A stretch of DNA of 13,395 bases from Hepatocystis sp. ex Piliocolobus tephrosceles (Eukaryota > Apicomplexa > Aconoidasida > Haemosporida > Plasmodiidae): NCBI GenBank assembly GCA_902459845.2, contig CABPSV020000207.1, positions 121 to 13,515 on the forward strand, in the 5' to 3' direction. Every line of letters begins with the position of its first letter. The stretch's first letter is position 1. The notes beneath the pieces were generated by a model. It was given only the letters and a program-made list of their open reading frames with translations. It was not told where the DNA came from and did no database searches. Below are positions 1 to 8,023 of the stretch, one piece after another. The translations under genes were made by a program, and so were the position numbers.

Positions 1-2744
1 TAAGTACTACGAGTACTGTAATAGATAATGAGCCACAAACATACAATAAACCGGGTCAACCAGATCAACCAGATCAACCAGATCAACCAGATCAACCAGA
101 TCAACCAGATCAACCAGATCAACCAGATCAACCAGATCAACCAGATCAACCAGATCAACCAGATCAACCAGACAAACCAGATCAACCGAATCAACCAAAT
201 ATACCAGACAAACCAGATCAATCATATCAACCAGATCAACCAGGTAAAGTGAAAACACAGCCACATGAACAACAAAGCAAATCACTATGTAAGTCACAAC
301 ATAAGCGAAAAAATAGCAATGGAAGCAGAAGTTATAACAAAAAGAGAAATGGTACTAAAAATCAAGTTACTCATAAAAACGGAGTGTCATATGAAATGCC
401 GAATGATGTACTTTATGAATATGACAAACTAAACAGTCACGAAAAAATATACAAACATAAAATAAGAGATAATCATTGCACAAATGTAAATTATAATATA
501 AAAAATCCACAACAAAAAAAAAGAAAAAAGAAAACATATTGGAGTGAAAACATGAAAAAAAATAATAGCGAGTTAGGTTTTTGTTATATTTCGTTTATAA
601 GATTTATGGATTCATCCTTTTATATAAACTATGGATGTATTTTACATAAACCTTGTTATAAAATAAATACTAATACAGTCTTTATGATTAATAAAAAAAT
701 AAATACTGTTTCAAATGTATATAATTATAAAAAATTAATAGTATTTGGAAATGAAGGCAAAAAAAAGTTTTTAAAAGAATTAACAAATAAATCACTTGTT
801 AAGGGCTGGATTTGCAAATCAGATATACAATATAAGTGTTTTTTTGTTAAAATTTTTGCTTTACATAATGAAAAAGATGAAAACGAAAATGTGGGTAGTT
901 ACAGTAGGGGTAGCAACAATTGTTCTGAACAATGGACTAACCGGTGTAACATATCATGTAATAAACAAAACATTGCGAAGAACAATGAAGAAGTTATTGC
1001 ATGTTTACCCTTCCAGTTCATTAACAAATTTGAATTTATAAATAATTTAAACACATATGGTCATGAGTTTAATGATAATGTAGAACAATTTTTAGGAGTA
1101 GAAGTATGTGGGGAAATAGTTGACCAAACAAATACCTCTAATTCAATTTTTCAAAATATTTTATGTAATTATAATTTTGACTTTTTTATTACTTTTGGTG
1201 AAAGTCATACTTTGAACAAAGATATCAGATTTTCTCAGTTTTACAAACGAAGTGAACAGTTGGGTTTTTCATCTGCAAGATCGTTTTGGGCTTTACAAGT
1301 GGATTCGAATAGTGTCGCAAGTGATAGTGTCACAAGTGATAATATCGCAAGTGATAGTGTCACAAGTGATAATGTCGCAAGTGATAGTGTCCCAAATGAT
1401 AGTGTCCCAAATGATAGTGTCCCAAATGATAGTGTCCCAAATGATAGTGTCACAAGTGATAATGTCGCAAGTGATAATGTCGCAAGTGATAGTGTCCCAA
1501 ATGATAGTGTCCCAAATGATAGTGTCCCAAATGATAATGTCCCAAGTGATAATGTCCCAAGTGATAATGTCCCAAGTGATAATGTCCCAAGTGATAGTAT
1601 CCCAAGTGATAATGTCCCAAGTGATAATGTCCCAAGTGATAGTATCCCAAGTGATAATGTCCCAAGTGATAGTATCCCAAGTGATAATGTCCCAAGTGAT
1701 AATATAGAATGTGATAAGGCCATTTTCGATAATGGAACTAGCAGTAGTGATACAAACCGTTGCAACACTAACTACAACATCAATAGTAATAATAACATTA
1801 TTATAAACAACTTTCACAACTTATTATTTGAAAACCAACATTTTAATTATATAGATAATGTGCTATACAAAAAAAAACTATTAGGTTTAAATAAATTAAA
1901 ATACCCATCCTTAATAAAATATAAGAACAGAGCCGAACTTACTAACAATAGCATCAGTAGTGTTAAAACAAGAGAAAAAAGCTTAATCTGGTCAAAAATA
2001 ACATTTTTAGAAGCTTTTAATATTTATAAAAATAATAGTCAATATTATTTATTTTTTAAACATTATTTTAGTTTAGATAACGATATATATGACCCTAGTT
2101 ATGTAAATATAGAGACAGATAATGGATTTATGTCTAATGTTTGTACTTTTACGGATCATACCAAAGCAACTGATACAACAGTAGAGACAACACTCGACAG
2201 TGAAAGTACACAAGATCACTTATGTGAAAATAAATGTGAGCAAAACATAACGACGAACCAAGTCGATGTAAAAAACAATCACAATTTCTTACCTAGTATT
2301 AGCGATTCTTCCGATAAAGAAAAAAAAAATATTATTAACAAAATAATATTTTTAAACACTAATCTGTATAAAAGTAAGTGGATATTTCATTTTTTAACGT
2401 GTATTAAAATAAGTATCAGTTTAGATCATAAGAATGTATTTACAAACTTTATACTAAGCCTAGTTTTATTTGAATTAAGTTGTTATGCAGAATCATTACT
2501 TTTCCTTTTTCATATTATACGTATACAAAACACATTCATAAATAGTAAAAAATTAATAGATGTTATTTATGATCTGTTTATAAAACAAATTAACAAAGAC
2601 ATAACGAAAGAAACTGTGTTAAACACAATTGTCAATTATAATTATTATGAATTATTTAACATGACAAACAAAACTTCTTCTGAGTATTGTAAAAAAATTA
2701 TGGATAGAAACATAAGTGTCGTCGATATGCTTAAAAAAAAGTGA
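1..2744 (+). CDS. Large conserved-looking parasite protein of unknown function, C-terminal part (partial at left edge)
   Basis: One reading frame runs without a stop from position 3 to the TGA at 2742-2744, giving 913 visible residues; the N-terminus lies left of the window. The first in-frame ATG is at 396. I do not choose it as the start, because the frame stays open through the upstream Gln-Pro-Asp array, whose variant units all remain in frame. In order the protein has a short leader, a 21-unit QPD array (residues about 19-81 of the visible part), a basic Lys/Asn/Gln-rich region with a KKRKKK cluster that could be a nuclear signal, a less biased globular-looking part (about 120-430), a pentapeptide array (about 437-571), an Asn-rich linker, and a C-terminal hydrophobic/helical region (about 780-913). 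I see no signal peptide, membrane anchor or catalytic motif that I can name. The gene is convergent with the next one. The function is unknown; coding status is very likely. Confidence 0.88.
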   Translation, partial: STTSTVIDNEPQTYNKPGQPDQPDQPDQPDQPDQPDQPDQPDQPDQPDQPDQPDQPDKPDQPNQPNIPDKPDQSYQPDQPGKVKTQPHEQQSKSLCKSQHKRKNSNGSRSYNKKRNGTKNQVTHKNGVSYEMPNDVLYEYDKLNSHEKIYKHKIRDNHCTNVNYNIKNPQQKKRKKKTYWSENMKKNNSELGFCYISFIRFMDSSFYINYGCILHKPCYKINTNTVFMINKKINTVSNVYNYKKLIVFGNEGKKKFLKELTNKSLVKGWICKSDIQYKCFFVKIFALHNEKDENENVGSYSRGSNNCSEQWTNRCNISCNKQNIAKNNEEVIACLPFQFINKFEFINNLNTYGHEFNDNVEQFLGVEVCGEIVDQTNTSNSIFQNILCNYNFDFFITFGESHTLNKDIRFSQFYKRSEQLGFSSARSFWALQVDSNSVASDSVTSDNIASDSVTSDNVASDSVPNDSVPNDSVPNDSVPNDSVTSDNVASDNVASDSVPNDSVPNDSVPNDNVPSDNVPSDNVPSDNVPSDSIPSDNVPSDNVPSDSIPSDNVPSDSIPSDNVPSDNIECDKAIFDNGTSSSDTNRCNTNYNINSNNNIIINNFHNLLFENQHFNYIDNVLYKKKLLGLNKLKYPSLIKYKNRAELTNNSISSVKTREKSLIWSKITFLEAFNIYKNNSQYYLFFKHYFSLDNDIYDPSYVNIETDNGFMSNVCTFTDHTKATDTTVETTLDSESTQDHLCENKCEQNITTNQVDVKNNHNFLPSISDSSDKEKKNIINKIIFLNTNLYKSKWIFHFLTCIKISISLDHKNVFTNFILSLVLFELSCYAESLLFLFHIIRIQNTFINSKKLIDVIYDLFIKQINKDITKETVLNTIVNYNYYELFNMTNKTSSEYCKKIMDRNISVVDMLKKK
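57..245 (+). repeat. 9-bp coding minisatellite (Gln-Pro-Asp array), 21 units
   Basis: The first 12 units (57-164) are identical copies of caaccagat. Nine further units carry substitutions that give KPD, QPN, IPD, QSY and QPG, always in the same frame. The array lies in the frame of the large gene and reads QPD. The opposite strand reads as an open Leu-Val-Asp array, which is only a shadow. The identical block followed by a degenerate 3' end suggests recent expansion at the 5' side of an older array. Confidence 0.95.
1311..1715 (+). repeat. 15-bp coding minisatellite, 26 units plus one degenerate unit
   Basis: Twenty-six consecutive 15-bp units fill 1311-1700 with no indel, followed by a degenerate unit at 1701-1715. 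The consensus is aatgtcccaagtgat or agtgtcccaaatgat. They encode pentapeptides of the form (S/N)(V/I)(P/A/T)(S/N)D. Variants are clustered: SVTSD/NVASD units and runs of SVPND occur twice in similar order in the first half, and NVPSD alternates with SIPSD in the second half. This points to block duplication inside the array. The product would be a polar, acidic, probably disordered segment. Confidence 0.95.
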
Positions 2745-3018
2745 CCTCTTTTTTTTTTTTTTTTTTTTTTTTTCTTTTTTTCTTTTTTTTTAGCATACAT
2801 ATACTTATGATAGAACATACGTTAATATATGACAATTTTATTTCGAATTAAGAATTCAATCCTATGCTTAATCCTCTATACCTGTAATAAAATTACCCGT
2901 AACAGAAAAAAAAAAAAAAAAAAAGGAAAAAAAAACATGAGTAAACTCGAACATGCGCGAACACACGTACACATGCACATGCAAAACAATTGTCACTTTA
3001 TTATTTTATTTTTTCTCA
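2745..3018. other. Convergent intergenic spacer between genes 1 and 2
   Basis: This 274-bp spacer separates two genes that end towards each other, so it should hold both 3' untranslated regions. It starts with a T-rich tract (about 2745-2791, including a run of 25 T) and has a poly-A stretch near 2906-2936. An open frame at 2829-3050 is poly-lysine and histidine-rich and overlaps the last exon of gene 2. I do not regard it as coding. Confidence 0.7.
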
Positions 3019-3144
3019 TTACTTTGCTTCATCCATTACGTTTTTGTTGAACATACCCATGTCTATAAAAATGTAATTTAACAACTCGATGTCTTCATTC
3101 GATAGGGACTTTATTTTGTTAGTTTTCATCTGTCCATGTGTGCG

Positions 3145-3191
<47 letters not shown>

Positions 3192-6100
3192 TGAGTGTTA
3201 TATACATATATATATTCATATGTTACTACACCAACATAGTCGTATGTATGAATCTATAGACAAATAACATGCGAAGTATCACCAATGGGACGAAAATATG
3301 CGTGTACATGAACACGTAAGAACGCATGCAAGCACAAACGTATGCAAGCACAAACGTATGCAAGCAGGTATATCATACCATTTCTATCAAAGTGCCTAAA
3401 ACCATATCGTTAATATATAACTTGCTAATGCGCATAAAATCCAAAAATATGATTATATCTTTTATATATATTTTATCTTTTATAATGTCATGATTCACTT
3501 GATCAAATGCATACTCTTCCGCAGTACATACTTCTTCACTATTACCGTCACTGTTATTGCTTATACTACTGTTGTTAGTACTAGTATTATTACCATGACT
3601 GACAGTACAACTATCCTTTTCACGATTTACAACACGTACGTCCATTTTTTTGCCAACAGTCTGCATATACTGTCTATAACATAAATCTATATACACACGT
3701 ATATTACTCATAATATAACCTACCAATTTAACATATTCTTGAGTATCTATATAACTAGAACATATATAATGAAGTATATAAACAAATGAATTAAATTTTA
3801 TTTTTTTATATTTTAATAATAAATAATTGTGAATAGACAACAAATTAATAATATTTAATATAAACTCTTTTTTATTAAGATCAATTTGATCAAATATAAA
3901 CAAGATGTTTCCTAAAGTGTCTATATCGGTTAAGTATGTATAACGCATATTTGTATTGTTATTACTCGTGTTGTAATTTATACCATCACCTACTCCTTCC
4001 ACAATACAGTCAAAAAAATACTGCTTAGAATTATTCATTAAAATGTTTGTAAATTGCATTAATTCGCAATTCATTTTATCTAAAAAGGTAGTAGCTATAT
4101 TTTTAAAATAATCACTATTTATTTCAAATATTTTAATAGATAATTGCAGAACCAAATTTACAGAAGAAACTAAATAATAAACATTGTTACTAATCAAATA
4201 GCATATTTTTTTTTTAATTTCGCTATTTAATTTAATATTATAACTTGCAAATAATTGTATATATAACAAAATTTGTTTTACATTTAAATCATAATCCAAA
4301 TTAATTATTTCGTTGAATATGTATAAAATAGCTAATCTCGCATTCATAGTTTGTGTGTTTTTTTTTTTATCATTTTTTTGTTCTTCTACTAGTCCATAAC
4401 TGGTTATTTCATTAGTTATTTCGTCGAAATGTTTGTTGCCTATTTTTAAATTGGCCATGTCGTTTGTTTTGTTGTTAATGTATATTGTAGGATATGTATC
4501 GGAGTCTCTATTATCATTATTATCAGTAGTATTATAACCATTAGACGTATTGTTTATCTTTTTACAAAACAAAGACCTATTTTGTACAAATCCTGTTAAT
4601 ACAAACAAAAAATTGTCAATATAAACCTTCTGTTTTAATTTGCAAATCAGTTTAGTACAATTTTTCAAAAAATAAAAAGCTACATCTATATTCGTAAAAT
4701 ATCTATATATAATTAATGTATAACAACACATAAGGAAATATCTAGGTTTTACAAAACAAATATTTTTTTTTATCAAAACATTAAGTAATTTTTCAATTAA
4801 TATTTTATCTGTTATATTTAAAATTCTTTTATTTGTTAAAAAATAATGATGAAATATACAACTTATTGATCTTTCACAAATATTTTCTAATAAATCATCT
4901 GCTAAACGTGATATTATTTTTTTTTCTAATTCGTTTATTTTTTGACTATTATTTTTATGTAATAAAAAAGTAAAACCGTTTATTTTTATATTTTCTAAAA
5001 CATAGTTTCTTACATTTATTTTTTTCGTTTTTTCCTGGTTTAGTGCCATTTTTTTTTTTTTTTTTTCTTCCAAAGATGGTAGTACTACTTTCGTATCACC
5101 TTCTTTATGATTATTATTACTATTATATTTTTCAATATATGTTTTTTTTTGTCTACCTCCTCTTTTGATCTTATTTACAATTTCAACATTTTTATTAGCA
5201 TAATTCTTTTCTTCATCTTCTGTTCCATTAAACGTATCATATATGTGTGAACCTTTAATTAAGCGCATTGTATGTAAAAGTTTTTTTTTTTTTATTAATA
5301 AATCGTGCCTATAATAACCTATACAATGTAAGATTAGCGAAAAATAAAATGGTGAAAAAGAAGAACGACCTGTATTTATATCTGTTAAAAATAAACCAAT
5401 ATAATTATAAAACAATATATTAAATAAATTTAACTTGGATAAACATACAAAACCTAATGTTGCTAATTTCAAATCATACAGAGAAACGTCTTGATATAAT
5501 TGTTTAACCAAAAATTCAATAATAGGATCGACATTATTTCTTTTGTATTTTATTTTTATATATATATTTAATAAGTGTATAATATGTTTATGGTTTATTA
5601 TTTTATCTTTTTCCATTTTGTATCTATTTATGTACTCTTCACCTAATATTCGAACCATTTCAATATTCTCTATCTTATTATATAAATAAATAAACGAACA
5701 TAAATTATTTAGAGATAACTGTTTTTTTATCGTCAAAACTCGGTTTTTAAAACAAAAAAAAAAATAACGATTTGGAAAGTAACCAGTTAACATATAATCT
5801 TCTGTTATATTCGTTTTATGTATTATGTTATCATCAATCTCAATTTGTTCTTTTCTATTATGAACATATTCATTATATGCATCATCATCCTCGTACTCTA
5901 TTTCATATATGTTCTCCTCTTTATACATATTAAACCCACTTAAATCAAACATATTTTCATCTGCGTGTATCTGCGACAAATAATAAATAATATTATCGTA
6001 TTCATCATTATTGTATTTGTATTCTCTATCTGCATATGTTTGTATGTTATCATTTTTGTTTAATAATAAATCTGTACATGAATCCTTGTGCTTAGATGTA

Positions 6101-6477
6101 CTTGTGTTATCACTTGTTAAGATAATATCACTTGGTGTCGCATTTCCACTAGGAATGGTACTATCACCTAACATATTCTTATGAATATCTAATTTACAGT
6201 ACCTTACTATCTCCTCCCGATTTTTTTTTATTTCCGAATCAATATCCAACTGTTTCAAACCAATATGTCCGTCATTTTTTAATAATATTTTTTTGTAGTT
6301 ATATAAAAATTTTTGTTTATCAAATGTTATGGCATTGTTTAACAATAAAATCAATTCTTCTTTGTTCCTCATATAAAGACTGTCAGTTAAGAACATTGGC
6401 ATGCTAATGAGTTTGTCATTTTCCAAAAACAGTTTATAAATACGCTTTTTGTTTAGCTTATTGGCAACGTATAACAT
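3019..6477 (-). CDS. Two-exon gene for a 1069-aa helical protein of unknown function
   Basis: Exon 1 is 6477-3379 (1033 codons) and exon 2 is 3129-3019 (36 codons plus TAA). Unspliced, the frame stops two codons after the donor. The intron begins GTATGA, ends ACAG after a long T tract, and is phase 0. The start ATG at 6477 has the context AAAA-ATG. The protein is rich in Ile, Leu, Asn and Lys, with many amphipathic helical stretches (about residues 255-420, 500-620 and 720-960), an acidic patch near 185-220, a Lys-rich insert near 430-490, and a Ser/Asn-rich insert near 945-985. The short basic N-terminus could be a mitochondrial leader. The helical pattern loosely recalls the alpha-helical repeat proteins of apicomplexan organelle RNA metabolism, but I see no RAP domain and cannot assign a family. 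The function is unknown; the gene model is well supported. Confidence 0.88.
3130..3378 (-). other. Intron of the 1069-aa gene (249 bp, phase 0)
   Basis: On the minus strand the donor is GTATGA directly after codon ATG (3381-3379). The acceptor is CACATGGACAG, ending at 3130. A run of 44 T (plus-strand A, 3145-3188) lies 15 nt upstream of the exon. The donor side holds about three copies of a 16-bp repeat (acgtatgcaagcacaa, 3322-3367). Joining the exons keeps the frame and replaces an immediate stop with a 36-residue C-terminus of ordinary composition. Confidence 0.85.
3322..3367 (+). repeat. 16-bp tandem repeat, about 2.9 units, inside an intron
   Basis: Units at 3322-3337, 3338-3353 and a partial at 3354-3367 share the sequence acg(c/t)atgcaagcacaa. 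The array ends 11 bases from the donor site of the intron. Confidence 0.85.
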
Positions 6478-6596
6478 TTTTATAAATTTTGACTAGGCTT
6501 TTATACGTATGCGCCCGTATATATATATACTGCTGCAGTCATATTTCTTTGAGCAAAAACAACAGCAACAAAAAAAAAAAAAATAAAATAAAAAAT

Positions 6597-6692
6597 AAAC
6601 AAACAAACAAACAAACAAACAAACAAACAAACAAACAAACAAACAAACAAACAAACAAAAAAACAAATAAACAAACAAACAAATAAATAAAT
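6597..6692 (+). repeat. AAAC tetranucleotide microsatellite
   Basis: Fifteen perfect aaac units fill 6597-6656. Nine further tetramers follow (aaaa, aaac or aaat) up to 6692. On the minus strand this is a (GTTT)n tract, about 120 bp upstream of the start codon of the 1069-aa gene, so it probably lies in its promoter or 5' leader. Confidence 0.95.
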
Positions 6693-6791
6693 AAGAAAAT
6701 AAACTCGGCAATTAAACTATTTTAATAGTCACGTTGGCCGTTGCAGTTTATTCATTTGTCAAACCATTTTATTGCACGATTTCATATTATT

Positions 6792-6813
6792 ATATGCGCG
6801 ATAGCGCGCATAT
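6792..6813. other. Perfect GC-rich 9-bp hairpin
   Basis: The left arm atatgcgcg (6792-6800), loop atag (6801-6804) and right arm cgcgcatat (6805-6813) form a perfect inverted repeat with a CG-alternating core. Such a core is unusual in this A+T-rich intergenic region. A role in transcript ends, RNA structure or protein binding is possible, but nothing in the sequence decides it. Confidence 0.6.
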
Positions 6814-7070
6814 TTACTTGGTATAAATATTTTTTATTTTTTTTTTTAAATATAAATCTACATCATGTACATATATACATACATATATACATACAGAAGT
6901 ACATATGTATATTTATATATGCATTTATTTTATAAAAAGCGCGAGATGATTTATTATGATTTACTCAGTTTCTCTTTTACATGTTCACTTTTTTTTAACT
7001 CGAATTTTTTAATATTGTTTAGAACGTTAATTTTTTTGTTGCTTTCGACATTTCCCCCCCTTTTTTTTTT

Positions 7071-7074
<4 letters not shown>

Positions 7075-7103
<29 letters not shown>
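7075..7103. repeat. (TA)n microsatellite next to a C7/T10 tract
   Basis: About 14 TA dinucleotides lie at 7075-7103. They are preceded by a polypyrimidine block of seven C and ten T at about 7054-7070. The tract lies just beyond the donor-like site of the small minus-strand exon, which suggests that it is intron or 3' sequence rather than coding. Confidence 0.9.
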
Positions 7104-7110
<7 letters not shown>

Positions 7111-7125
7111 CGCTGGAACACATAC

Positions 7126-7264
7126 TTGTGTTTTTTCCTTCGAAGGCATTACTGATTATGATCGGTATGATGAATGCAACTGTTACAGCTACATTTGCAG
7201 GTACTACTACGTTTGTTGTCATAACAAAAGGTAGTTTTTTTGCTGCACAATATCCTTCAGCCAT
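7126..7264 (-). CDS. Small exon or gene encoding a tiny single-pass membrane protein (3' end uncertain)
   Basis: From the ATG at 7264-7262 (context GCAA-ATG) a frame of 46 codons plus one base reaches a canonical donor, GTATGT (7125-7120). The peptide starts MAEGYCAAKK, and one strongly hydrophobic segment (about residues 11-38) is followed by NAFEGKNT. Third codon positions are mostly A or T while first positions are richer in G/C, as in the neighbouring genes; this favours real coding on this strand. Reading on past the donor gives a Tyr-Ile array from the TA repeat and a stop at 7019, so splicing is more likely. I could not fix the acceptor. AGs at about 7046, 7005 and 6858 would each add only a short lysine-containing tail in the right phase, but none has a good pyrimidine tract. 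A run of 25 T lies just upstream of the ATG. I do not recognise the family; an organelle or ER inner-membrane micro-protein is possible. Confidence 0.5.
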
Positions 7265-7832
7265 TTGCAAAAAAAAAAAAAAAAAAAAAAAAACACATTA
7301 ATTTAAACTTGTTTACAAATAAAAACAAATATATCCTTTTCGAAAACATGTCTTTTTTAACCTGTATCTTCCCCCCATCTTCTTTTATTCAAACTTAATA
7401 CTTTGCAAATAAAATATTAACTAAAATGTACACTACTTTCGTATAATCTAAGTGATACAAAAAATGTTGTTTCTCTTTGTTTTTATTTTTTCATTTTGCA
7501 AGAACAGAAAACAAAAGAATACGTTTACACGTTTTAAGTGCGTAATATGTACATATATATGTGTTTATATTTTGTTATTTTTTGATGGCAAAAATTTTAC
7601 TTTTATATATATAACATTTTGTGTTTCCACTCAAAATATTGTACATATATAAAATATTACCCATTCGTTTGTTTGCAAATTTGTTTATTCACCCACCCAC
7701 TTGCTTACGCGTTTATTTATCTACTTATTCGCTTGTTTACTCATTTATTTTTCTTTTTAAAATATAAAACCACCAATAATGTGATCACTTATTTTTACTC
7801 CCTTTTTTGCTTCCTTGTTTACTTGTTTGCTT

Positions 7833-7869
<37 letters not shown>

Positions 7870-8023
7870 TCGACCTTACTACTTAGTTTTGCTGCCATTC
7901 ATTACAGTTTTATAATTTTAGCGCGTTTCCTTATGTTATAAAAAATAGACGCACACAAATACATATTATATATATATATATATATATGTATATGTATATG
8001 TATTTGTATGTGTCAAAAGAAAA
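7265..8023. other. Divergent intergenic region upstream of the mTERF gene
   Basis: This 759-bp region should hold the promoters of the small minus-strand exon and of the plus-strand mTERF gene. It contains a run of 25 A (7269-7293), T-rich imperfect gtttattt-like repeats (about 7665-7750), a run of 34 T (7835-7868) and a (TA)n tract near 7966-7987. A 66-codon plus-strand frame at 7452-7652 begins with a hydrophobic stretch, but its composition is that of the intergenic DNA and I do not call it. I see no RNA gene. Confidence 0.6.

Larger units (their letters stand above)
6478..7018. other. Intergenic region, upstream of the 1069-aa gene
   Basis: This should contain the 5' untranslated region and promoter of the minus-strand gene starting at 6477. 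It holds a short TA stretch (6520-6530), poly-A, the AAAC microsatellite, a GC-rich hairpin and T-rich tracts. Short open frames here are made of repeats (Lys-Gln-Thr-Asn or Cys-Leu-Phe-Val) and are not supported as genes. It might also contain a last exon of the small minus-strand gene described at 7126-7264, but no acceptor is convincing. Confidence 0.6.

Noticed and set aside
7..297. Minus-strand Leu-Val-Asp repeat frame and plus-strand Asn-Gln-Ile frame (28-252)
   Set aside because: Both are other-frame readings of the QPD array, which belongs to the large plus-strand gene open at the left edge.
1241..1817. Three minus-strand frames and one extra plus-strand frame over the 15-bp array
   Set aside because: A stop-free repeat whose unit length is a multiple of three keeps several frames open; none extends with normal composition outside the array.
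2829..3050. Plus-strand frame with a poly-lysine run
   Set aside because: Composition follows the poly-A tract, and it overlaps the well-supported last exon of the minus-strand gene.
6489..6711. Frames of Lys-Gln-Thr-Asn or Cys-Leu-Phe-Val repeats
   Set aside because: These are translations of the AAAC microsatellite on each strand.
7452..7652. 66-codon plus-strand frame with a signal-peptide-like start
   Set aside because: Poly-T and TA sequence translates to Phe, Ile, Tyr and Leu; there is no non-repetitive domain, and it lies in the upstream region of the mTERF gene. Conservation would be needed to revive it.
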